DNA from: Aptenodytes patagonicus
Lineage: Eukaryota > Chordata > Aves > Sphenisciformes > Spheniscidae
DNA length: 64,000 nucleotides
Assembly (NCBI RefSeq): GCF_965638725.1
Contig: NC_134950.1
Coordinates: forward strand, 81,456,657 to 81,520,656
Direction: 5' to 3'
Below, piece after piece: positions 1 through 7,651 of the stretch. Numbering within the stretch: position 1 is the stretch's first letter; each line of letters starts with the position of its first letter. Under the pieces are notes generated by a model. It had not been told where the DNA came from. It did no database searches and saw only the letters and a list, made by a program, of their open reading frames with translations. The position numbers and the translations under genes are program-made.

Positions 1-1
1 T

Positions 2-634
2 GTGAGAGGCCCCCTTGGCCAGGGGCTGAGTGCCCTATTGGTGGGGAGGTCCAGTGCTACTATGCAGCGTTTGTTTGTGTTACCTGGGGTTATCGACTCT
101 GATTATACGGGACAGCTGCAAGCGTTGCTATGGACCCCCTCTCCTCCAGTATTTATTCCAGCTGGAAGTAGGATTGCACAGCTAGTTCCTTTTAAGAGTA
201 TGGTTCGTAATCGGGATCCTATTTCCCGGGCAGCTGGTGGATTTGGGTCCACAGGTGAACCAAATACTTTTTGGACTCAGCTTGTCCAAAGAACTCAGCC
301 CACTTTGACCTGCACTCTAAAGAATAAAGGCAGCAAACCGGAACAACTGGTAGTGAAGGGAATGATAGATACAGGGGCAGACGTTACTATCATCAGTACT
401 GCAAAGTGGCCTGGATCATGGGAAACCATCCCGGTCAACACAGGGCTAGTGGGAATCGGAGGCCTGTCGACGTCCAGGCAGAGTGCCAACTTAATACAGA
501 TTGTAAGCCCGGAAGGACAGGTTGCAACTATTCGACCTTTTGTGGTTCCTGCGCCGTTAAACCTGTGGGGACGAGATGTCTTGAGCACTTGGGGACTAGT
601 GATTGGCACTGCTGATCCGCATCAACATTTTTAG
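2..634 (+). CDS. pro: Retroviral dUTPase (partial) fused to aspartic protease
   Basis: The open frame enters from the left edge, so the N-terminus is missing. Residues 15-60 carry dUTPase motifs: GRSS, then GVIDSDYTG, then IPAGSRIAQLVPF. dUTPase hydrolyses dUTP to limit uracil in viral DNA. After a linker with an FGSTGEP segment, the retropepsin active site DTGA is at 368-379 (residues 123-126). The usual GRDVLSTWG segment near the C-terminus follows at 569-595. Retropepsin works as a homodimer that cleaves the viral polyproteins. The frame ends at TAG 632-634, where the RT frame lies at -1. No internal stop is seen, so this part may be intact. The dUTPase-PR order is known from beta-like class II ERVs. 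Confidence 0.9.
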   Translation: MRGPLGQGLSALLVGRSSATMQRLFVLPGVIDSDYTGQLQALLWTPSPPVFIPAGSRIAQLVPFKSMVRNRDPISRAAGGFGSTGEPNTFWTQLVQRTQPTLTCTLKNKGSKPEQLVVKGMIDTGADVTIISTAKWPGSWETIPVNTGLVGIGGLSTSRQSANLIQIVSPEGQVATIRPFVVPAPLNLWGRDVLSTWGLVIGTADPHQHF

Positions 635-693
635 CGGGGGTCACTGGCGCTCGGCCCACCGTTCGACTCACATGGCTCACCGATCAGCCAGTG
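623..693 (+). promoter_or_regulatory. Probable -1 ribosomal frameshift signal between protease and RT
   Basis: The protease stop TAG (632-634) is preceded by A-CAT-TTT, and the RT frame is open at -1 across this point. The position matches the Rous sarcoma virus site, where the slippery heptamer AAATTTA is followed at once by TAG and a G-rich run; here too a G run and TCACTG follow. Seven bases at 642-648 (CACTGGC) are perfectly complementary to 687-693 (GCCAGTG), giving a stem that starts 8 nt after the shift point. The heptamer is not a canonical XXXYYYZ, so slippage may be weakened in this copy. Functional status is inference. Confidence 0.55.
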
Positions 694-2502
694 TGGGTGG
701 ATCAGTGGCCCCTATCACAGGAAAAGGCCGACGCGTTGCGAACATTAGTGGACAAGCAAGTGAGTCAAGGACATCTGGTTCCCACCACCAGCGCCTGGAA
801 CACCCCAGTGTTTGTTATAAAAAAGAAAAGTGGCAAATGGAGACTTCTACATGATTTACGGCAAGTAAATGCCGTGATTCAAGATATGGGGACATTGCAA
901 CCAGGTATGCCTTCACCGACATTGATACCTCGTCAATGGGACATTGTGATTATCGATTTGAAAGACTGCTTTTTCACGGTTCCCTTAGCGCCGGAAGATG
1001 CTCCCAGATTTGCCTTCTCTCTCCCAGTTGTAAACCATCAAGGGCCTAGGTTGCGATATCATTGGACGGTGTTGCCCCAGGGCATGAAAAACAGTCCCAC
1101 AATATGTCAAATGTATGTTGCGTGTGCGTTGTCGCCCATAAGAAACAAATATCCTGACTTAATTTGTTATTACTACATGGACGATATTTTAATCGCCGGA
1201 CGAGACCCAAAGGAACTCGTCACAGTTATGAAAGATATGTTGCAGGGGTTAAAGACATACGGCTTGCAAATAGCTCCTGAAAAGGTGCAAGTGCAAGCCC
1301 CGTGGAAGTACTTGGGGTGGAAGATTTTAGAACATACAATACAGCCCCAACCCATAACCTTGCAATCTAACATTAAAACACTGAATGACTTGCAAAAACT
1401 AGTAGGGACTATCAATTGGGTACGCCCATTGCTGGGAATAGATAATGACATGTTAAACCCACTGTTCAAGTTGTTAAAGGGTAATCCTGAGTTGACATCT
1501 CCACGAGAATTAACGACAGAGGCCAAACAAGCGCTACAAAAAATATCACAGGCGCTTACCGAAAGGCAAGCACAACGCGTAATTGAAGGATTGGGAGTTA
1601 ACTTGTATGTCCTAAATCAGTCCCGACAAGCAGTGGGCCTCTTAGGCCAATGGGACACCAAGGGTACCCAGGATCCCTTAGCCATCATTGAATGGGTATT
1701 CCTGCCGCATCAAGCACCAAAAATGATAGTGACAAGGGTGGAAATGTTTTCGATGCTTGTGCGAAAGGGACGCGCGCGATGTTTGGAATTAACGGGCACA
1801 GATCTTAAAACAATTTATCTCCCACTGACTAAAGACCACCTTAATTGGTGTGAGGCTAATAGCCTAGAACTACAGATAGCGCTGGAAAACTTTAAGGGAC
1901 AAATTCTAATTCACTATCCACCTCACAAATTATTCTCCCTTAATGAGGAAATTAGTATAATTCCTGAATCGTTGAGTAAGGAGGTACCTGTCGAAGGACC
2001 CACCTTATTCACCGATGGATCAGGACGAACAGGTAAGGCAGTTATAGTGTGGTGTGAAAAAGGGGAATGGAAACATCAAGTTCACCATGTTGTAGGAAGT
2101 CCTCAGCTGGTGGAAATATACGCAGTAATTCAGGTCTTTCGCCAATGGGAGATGCCATTAAATTTGGTTACTGATTCTCAGTACGTCGCCAACGTTGTCA
2201 GGCGCTTGGAAAAGGCTTGGCTCAAAGAAGTTGATAACGAACCAGTGTTTTTAATGTTCAAACAGGTATGGGACTTGTTGAATCGCCGCGTAAACCCGTA
2301 TTACGTGCTCCACGTGAGGAGTCATACCTCTCTCCCAGGGTTTATATCAGAAGGGAATGCACGAGCTGATCGTCTCGCTGCCCCCGTATGGACAGTCCCT
2401 GTACCAGACGTTTCTACACAAGCCCGATTGTCGCACGAGTTTTTCCATCAATCTGCCCGAATGCTGCGTCGACAATTTGGGTTGACTTGGGACACGGCAT
2501 GA
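634..2502 (+). pseudogene. pol: Retroviral pol: reverse transcriptase and RNase H
   Basis: The frame is open upstream of 691 back to the frameshift zone, so the RT start is set by -1 shifting, not by an ATG. RT signatures are an aspartate in DLKDCFF at 955, LPQGMKNSP at about 1072-1098, and the catalytic YMDD at 1174-1185. RNase H follows with acidic residues at 2014 (FTDGSG), 2113 (VEIYA), 2173 (TDSQY) and 2368 (NARAD), so all four metal ligands are present. The integrase zinc finger begins in the same frame (His codons 2434 and 2446) but a TGA at 2500-2502 ends the ORF. RT-RNase H appears intact; pol is broken only at and after this stop. The TGA could derive from CGA by CpG decay, which is inference. 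Confidence 0.92.
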
Positions 2503-3270
2503 AGTATTGTACAAATGTGTCCTGACTGTCAGCAATTAGTTCCCATACCCCAAACAGGGGTAAATCCCCGAGGAGAAAAGGCCCTACAGATTTGGCAATC
2601 CGATGTTACTCATATCGGAGAATTTGGCAAACAAAAATATGTGCATGTTTCCATCGATACGTTCTCCAGAGCTCTATGGGCGACCGCAGAGACCGGAGAA
2701 AAAAGCAAAGATATTTTACGGCACTGGAAAGGGGCCTTTGCTGCTCTAGGGGTTCCACACCAGATCAAAACGGAAAATGGGCCCGGGTACATAAGCGCAA
2801 AAACGCAGGCCTTTTTGGCACAATGGAGCATTCGACATATCACTGGTATCCCTTATTCCCCTCAGAGCCAGGGTATCGTTGAGCGGGCTCATCTCACTCT
2901 CAAGCAGCTACTACAAAAACAAAAAGGGGGAATGCTAGGGGAATCACCGCAAGCCCACCTCCATAAAGCAATATATGTTTTAAATCATCTTACAATAAGG
3001 GAAGACAGGACAGCAGTTGGCAGCCCTAACACGGTAATAGCGAGACACTTTACATCTTGTAACTCAGCTTCTCCAGCAGGAGAAAGGGCTCGGGTGTGGG
3101 TCAAGTCATTGGAAAATAGCCAATGGGAAGGCCCTTATGATCTTATAACATGGGGGAGAGGATATGCTTGTGTTTCCACAGATCGTGGACCCTGGTGGAT
3201 ACCTGCCCGCTGCGTTCGACCGTATCTGGACAAGGAGCCCAAGGAGCCCACAGATGCATCAACGGTTTGA
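2503..3270 (+). pseudogene. pol: Retroviral integrase, separated from pol by an in-frame stop
   Basis: This is the same frame as RT, continuing after the TGA at 2500-2502. The HHCC zinc finger is split by that stop: both histidines lie before it and both cysteines (2518, 2527; CPDC) after it. The core has the first catalytic aspartate at 2602 (QSDVTHI) and the glutamate at 2881 (GIVERAH). The middle position at 2773-2775 is GAA (KTENGPGY) where retroviral integrases have aspartate. The C-terminal domain has the WVKSLENSQWEGPY-type strand and a tryptophan-rich end before TGA 3268-3270. Strand transfer would be expected to fail or be severely reduced with the D-to-E change. The end overlaps the start of the small ORF at 3254 by 17 nt. 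Confidence 0.9.
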
Positions 3271-3610
3271 AGTAGATTACTGGGACTTACACAAAGTATC
3301 TCATTCGATATTTGGGGAACTACCTAGTGGGCCAGGCCGTGCCAGGGTATATAGGGGACCAAGTGGGTTGCCATTAGCCGTGGACTGGGAACACCAGGCG
3401 GCAGAGAACAGTCAACTGGATAATCAAGAGGTGACAGGAATTCCCTGCCTCCAGTGTCCCGGATCAACACATCACGCATGGACTTTGTGCAAATGTGATA
3501 ATTGCAAAAAAAAAAAAACCAGTATTGTCACTCTCGGTTCCGGGCGGGAAGGTGCACAAGGTGTAAAGGGAATACCACGGGGAACGCCGAACCACAGAAT
3601 CTACAGCTAG
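3254..3610 (+). CDS. Small ORF between pol and env, Cys-rich with Lys run (unassigned)
   Basis: I do not recognise a family. The first ATG (3254) overlaps the pol end in another frame; the frame itself is open from further upstream in pol. The predicted product is about 118 residues. It starts with an aromatic, mixed-charge N-terminal part, followed by a cluster of closely spaced cysteines with His-His between them, at about 3450-3505. Four lysines come from a run of 13 A (3506-3518). After the A run this frame loses cysteines and ends at TAG 3608-3610. The -1 frame, by contrast, stays Cys-rich and basic (next entry), suggesting the A run marks a length change or a slippage point. It could be an accessory protein, an env leader exon or non-coding. 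Confidence 0.4.
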   Translation: MHQRFEVDYWDLHKVSHSIFGELPSGPGRARVYRGPSGLPLAVDWEHQAAENSQLDNQEVTGIPCLQCPGSTHHAWTLCKCDNCKKKKTSIVTLGSGREGAQGVKGIPRGTPNHRIYS

Positions 3611-3729
3611 TGTGTGGGAGATCACATTGTGTCCCCCAGCTGTGGACTGTGTGGGAAACGGACTGGGAAAGTACCAAACGACAGTGTGACAAACGACTTG
3701 GGTGGAAACGGAACAAAAAGAGAACGTAA
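3502..3729 (+). CDS. Cys-rich, strongly basic ORF just upstream of env (unassigned)
   Basis: This frame lies at -1 relative to the preceding small ORF, is open across the 13-A run and ends at TAA 3727-3729, only 3 nt before the env ATG. It has no ATG of its own near the start (the first codon of the open stretch is TTG), so it would need to be read by a shift from the upstream frame or by splicing. It contains several Cys pairs (for example RCTRCKG) and ends in a basic tail (WKRNKKRT). Cys-rich plus basic composition suggests nucleic-acid or metal binding, but no family is recognised. It may be the natural continuation of the 3254 ORF. Confidence 0.35.
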   Translation: MQKKKNQYCHSRFRAGRCTRCKGNTTGNAEPQNLQLVCGRSHCVPQLWTVWETDWESTKRQCDKRLGWKRNKKRT

Positions 3730-3732
3730 ACC

Positions 3733-4770
3733 ATGACGCCAGTATGGGGGGGGGGTGTCTTGTGGCTAGTATCACTGTGTGCGGTTGCTGCGTTATGGGC
3801 ACCCTCACAGCCAAAGGAAAATGTTTGGGTAACTCTGGCCAATCAGACAGGACAGGATTCCATCTGCCTGTCGATATCTTCCCCCGGTAACCCCTTTTCT
3901 ACCTGCCTAGTGGGGCTTCCTTTAGATAATTGGGACTTGGGCCTGATTAGTCCTTTCAAGGAGGCCTGCGGGGGGGGACGACACGCCACTGACAATTGGG
4001 ATGGATGCCTACCACATCTTAATCACTTGCCAATAGAACCTCAGGAACTCAAGCTATTAGGGTCCACAAAAATGGATTGGTGTTTGTATTTCAATTATTC
4101 AGGGGCCAATGTTTCCCGAGCCTGGTCAGTTAACGCTACCCTGGGAATCTATAAAAATGAATCACTGTGGTGTAACCACACAAGCAGCAATATATCTAAA
4201 TCATCTAATGCACCTATAGGATTACCCAGGGGGGTCTTTTTAATATGTGGAGACCAGGCCTGGCCTGGCATTCCCTCTCATATTAAAGGTGGGCTGTGTT
4301 CGTTGGGAAGATTAACTCTACTAATGCCAAACACATCTATGATCCTAGACCACAGGAGGAGCACCCCTAAGACGCGCGGTAAGCGCAGAGCACATGCCTA
4401 CACTTCACAATGTGATGATGCTGTCGACCTATGGAACCGGAACACTATAGCTGCGGTTGCAATCTTGGCTCCAGGTGTCGCAGCAGCAAAGAGTTTGGTC
4501 ACATTAAATAAATTAGGATGTTGGCTAGCGAAACAATCAAATGCAACCTCTGAAGCACTAACGGGATTATTAATGGATGTAGATGCTATACGACATGCTA
4601 CTTTGCAAAATAGAGCAGCGATAGATTTTTTGCTTTTAGCGCAAGGCCATGGGTGTGAAGAGTTGGAGGGAATGTGTTGTATGAACCTATCTGATCATTC
4701 GGAATCAATTCACCGCAGCATTCAGATGTTGAAGGAAGGAGTACAGAAGCTAAGAGTGGAAGACCCCTAG
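3733..4770 (+). CDS. env: Envelope glycoprotein (SU-TM), alpharetrovirus-like, stopped before the membrane anchor
   Basis: The ATG at 3733 starts a hydrophobic signal peptide (about residues 1-23). SU is short, about 195 residues after the signal; alpharetroviral SU usually exceeds 300. There are many N-glycosylation sequons (NQT, NYS, NVS, NAT, NES, NHT). A furin-type basic site RGKRR is at 4375-4389. TM then shows cysteines at 4411 and 4519, 36 codons apart, flanking an Ala/Pro/Gly-rich internal fusion segment, as in avian leukosis virus TM. The LQNRAAID segment and CX6CC at 4654-4680 follow. TAG at 4768-4770 ends the ORF. The same frame beyond it (4771-4902) encodes an amphipathic stretch and a hydrophobic anchor-like segment up to TGA 4903-4905. 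If expressed, the product would lack an anchor. Confidence 0.9.
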   Translation: MTPVWGGGVLWLVSLCAVAALWAPSQPKENVWVTLANQTGQDSICLSISSPGNPFSTCLVGLPLDNWDLGLISPFKEACGGGRHATDNWDGCLPHLNHLPIEPQELKLLGSTKMDWCLYFNYSGANVSRAWSVNATLGIYKNESLWCNHTSSNISKSSNAPIGLPRGVFLICGDQAWPGIPSHIKGGLCSLGRLTLLMPNTSMILDHRRSTPKTRGKRRAHAYTSQCDDAVDLWNRNTIAAVAILAPGVAAAKSLVTLNKLGCWLAKQSNATSEALTGLLMDVDAIRHATLQNRAAIDFLLLAQGHGCEELEGMCCMNLSDHSESIHRSIQMLKEGVQKLRVEDP

Positions 4771-4946
4771 GACTGGTTGGATAAATTATTCGGGAAATGG
4801 GGTCTAAGTGGCTGGTTAAAAGGACTAGCCAAGCTAGGAGGGCTATGCTTAGTAATGTTCCTTTGCATCCTGGTTTGTGTGCCGTGTCTGTTACAAGGTA
4901 TGTGAAAAATGATTGAAAGATCTGTTTCAGCAGTGTTTCTAGTAAA

Positions 4947-4961
4947 ACAAAAAGGGGGAGA
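4947..4961 (+). other. ERV polypurine tract
   Basis: A-rich then G-rich purine run (AAAAAGGGGGAGA) directly before the LTR TG at 4962. This is the expected primer for plus-strand synthesis. Confidence 0.85.
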
Positions 4962-5306
4962 TGTGGGGATGGGAATCTCACTAACGGACATTCCTGAGTT
5001 TGATTTTAATGAGCAAACACTGTACCACCTGGCATGACAAGGCACTTAAGCAGAAAACAACGGAGAAAGGAATGTGCAGCTGGAAGGAGAAAAACAAGAT
5101 AAAGACCATGAGGGCATTTCGCATGATCAGAAAGAACGGGCCAATCTGCTAGAGCATAGATGCGCGTGAACACAAGGCTATAACCTATCTGCAAGCTGCA
5201 GGTAGCGCGTGTACACTTCTGCTTGCTATAAAAGATGCTAACAAAGAGCAATAAAGGTCTTTGGTTGCTGTGTCTGCTTGAGTCCGTGCCGCTTTTCACC
5301 CCCACA
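4962..5306 (+). repeat. 3' LTR of the alpharetrovirus-like ERV (345 bp)
   Basis: It starts TGTGGGGATG right after the polypurine tract and ends CACCCCCACA at 5306, an inverted terminal repeat with the expected TG...CA ends. It contains a TATA box (TATAAAAG, 5227-5234) and a polyadenylation signal AATAAA (5250-5255). The 345-bp length is similar to avian leukosis virus LTRs. From 5307 the sequence is CR1 (CAGGCCAGGATGCC, as in the CR1 copies near 14965 and 62420), so the right boundary is sharp. The matching target duplication would be beyond the left edge. Confidence 0.9.
5227..5255 (+). promoter_or_regulatory. LTR core promoter (TATA) and polyA signal
   Basis: TATAAAAG at 5227-5234 and AATAAA at 5250-5255, in the U3-R region of the 3' LTR. 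Transcription start is expected about 25-30 nt after TATA, so R would begin around 5256. Confidence 0.7.
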
Positions 5307-7640
5307 CAGGCCAGGATGCCATTGGCCTTCTTGGCTGCCTGGGCACACTGCCGGCTCATGTTCAGCCGGCTGTCGACCAACACCCCCAGGTCCTTCTCTG
5401 CTGGGCAGCTTTCCAGCCACTCTTCCCCAAGCCTGTAGCGCTGCATGGGGTTGTTGTGGCCAAAGTGCAGGACCCGGCACTTGGCCTTGTTGAACCTCAT
5501 ACAGTTGGTCTGGGCCCAGCGATCCAGCCTGTCCAGGTCCCTCTGCAGAGCCTTCCTACCCTCCAGCAGATCAACACTCCCGCCCAACTTGGTGTCGTCT
5601 GCAAACTTACTGAGGGTGCACTCGATCCCCTCGTCCAGATCATCGATAAAGATATTAAACAAGACCGGCCCCAGTACTGAGCCCTGGGGAACACCGCTCG
5701 TGACCGGCCGCCAACTGGATGTAACTCCATTCACCACAACTCTCTGGGCCCGGCCGTCCAGCCAGTTTTTGACCCAGCGCAGAGTCCACCTGTCTAAGCC
5801 GTGAGCCACCAGCTTCTCTAGGAGAATGCTGTGGGAGACGGTGTCAAAGGCCTTACTGAAGTCCAGGTAGACCACATCCACAGCCTTTCCCTCATCCACT
5901 AGGCGGGTCACCTGGTCATAGAAGGAGATCAGGTTGGTCAGGCAGGACCTGCCTTTCATAAATCCGTGCTGGCTAGGCCGGATCCCCTGGTTGTCCCGCT
6001 CATGCCTTGTGAGCGCCCTCAAGATGAACCGCTCCATAATCTTCCCCGGCACCGAGGTCAGGCTGACAGGCCTGTAGTTCCCCGGATCCTCCTTCCGGCC
6101 CTTCTTGTAGATGGGCATCACATTGTCAAGCCTCCAGTCGTCCGGGACCTCCCCCGTTAACCAGGACCGCTGATAAATGATGGAAAGCGGCTTGGCGAGC
6201 ACCTCTGCCAGCTCCCTCAGCACTCTCGGGTGGATCCCATCCGGCCCCATAGACTTGTGAGCGTCCAGGTGGCGTAGCAGGTCATTGACTGCTTCCTCTT
6301 GGATTATGGGGGGTTCATCCTGCTCGCCGTCCCTGTCTTCCAGCTCGGGGGGCCGAGTACCCTGAGGATAACTGGTCTGCCTGTTAAAGACTGAGGCAAA
6401 GAAGGCATTGAGTACCTCAGCCTTTTCCTCATCCTCGGTGACAATGTTCCCCCTTGCATCCCATAAAGGATGGAGATTCTCCTTGGCTCTCTTCTTGTCA
6501 TTAATATATTTGTAAAAACATTTTTTGTTGTCTCTAATGACAGCGGCCGGATTGCGTTCCAGCTGGGCTTTTGCCTTTCTCATTTCTTCTCTGCACGACC
6601 TAACAAGATCCCTGTACTCTTCTTGAGTCGCCTGCCCCTTCTTCCACAAGCGGTAAACTCTCCTTTTTTTCCTGAGTCCCAGCAAGAGCTCCCCGTTCAG
6701 CCAGGCCGGTCGTCTTCCCCGCCCATTCTTCTTACGGCACATGGGGACAGCCTGCTCCTGTGCCTTTAAGACTTCCTTCTTGAAGATCGTCCAGCCTTCC
6801 TGGACCCCTTTGCCCTTCAGGACCGTCTCCCACGGGACTCTCTCAACCAACGTCCTGAACAGGCCAAAGTCCGCCCTCCGGAAGTCCATGGTTGCGGTTT
6901 TGCTGCCCCCCCTCCTTACTTCACCAAGAAGCGAGAATTCTATCATTTCATGGTCGCTAAGCCCAAGACGGCCTCCGACCACCACATCTCCCACCAGTCC
7001 TTCTCTGTTAGTAAACAGCAGGTCGAGCGAGGCACCTCCCCTGGTAGGCTCACTTACCAGCTGTGTCAGGAAGTTGTCTTCCACACACTCCAGGAACCTC
7101 CTAGACTGTTTCCTCTCTGCCGTGTTGTATTTCCAGCAGACGTCCGGGAAGTTGAAGTCCCCCATGAGAACAAGGGCTAGCGATTGAGAGACTTCTGCCA
7201 GCCGCTTGTAGAATGCTTCATCCGCCCCTTCATCCTGGTTGGGTGGTCTATAACAGACTCCCAGCAGGATATCTGCCTCGTTGGCCTTCCCCCTCATCCT
7301 TACCCATAAACACTCAACCGTACCATCATCACAATCGTTGAGCTCTATACAATCGAAACACTCCCTAACATACAGGGCCACCCCACCGCCTCTCCTTCCT
7401 CGCCTGTCCTTTCTGAAGAGTCTATAGCCATCCATTGCAGCACTCCAGTCATGAGAGTCACCCCACCATGTTTCTGTGATGGCGACTAAGTCATATCTCT
7501 CCCGCTGCACAATGGCTTCCAGCTCCTCCTGCTTGCCGCCCATGCTGCGTGCATTGGTGTATATGCACTTGAGCTGGGCTATCGATTTCGCCCCCGGCAT
7601 CGGCACGCCACCCCTAGGCTCATCTCTAGTGAGCCTGGTT
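5307..7640 (-). mobile_element. CR1 LINE, ORF2 endonuclease-RT, 3' end cut by ERV insertion
   Basis: The minus strand has one uninterrupted frame from about 7640 to 5307. The N-terminal APE-type endonuclease shows TETWW (7463-7477), GDFNFPD (7144-7162) and SDH (6950-6958). The RT domain shows [13 protein letters not shown] (near 5860), [10 protein letters not shown] (near 5690) and FADD (5591-5605). CR1 ORF2 nicks target DNA and copies its RNA there. At 5307 the CR1 sequence stops inside the C-terminal domain and the ERV LTR begins. The missing 3' third should lie left of the window, beyond the provirus. The 5' side is truncated near 7640 (boundary within about 30 bp), close to the start of the endonuclease. 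The ORF runs on by chance through the antisense LTR to 5006. No stop in 2.3 kb indicates a young copy. Confidence 0.93.
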
Positions 7641-7651
7641 TTATATAACAA

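Larger units (their letters stand above)
1..5306 (+). mobile_element. Endogenous retrovirus, 3' part (dUTPase-PR-pol-env-LTR), alpharetrovirus-like
   Basis: In order, the sequence shows dUTPase, aspartic protease, RT, RNase H, integrase, env, polypurine tract and one LTR, all on +. Gag and the 5' LTR lie off the left edge. The LTR begins TGTGGGGATG and ends CACCCCCACA, a near-perfect inverted repeat, and the next base (5307) is inside a minus-strand CR1, so the provirus landed in that CR1. The protease-RT -1 frame relation and the env TM subunit (two cysteines 36 codons apart around an internal fusion segment, then CX6CC) are alpharetrovirus traits. The dUTPase is more typical of beta-like class II elements. 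Defects are an in-frame stop in integrase, an altered integrase catalytic residue and an env stop before the anchor. Mobility in trans cannot be judged without gag and the 5' LTR. Confidence 0.93.

Noticed and set aside
4598..5045. Minus-strand ORFs over env and the LTR
   Set aside because: Antisense shadows of the ERV with no motifs.
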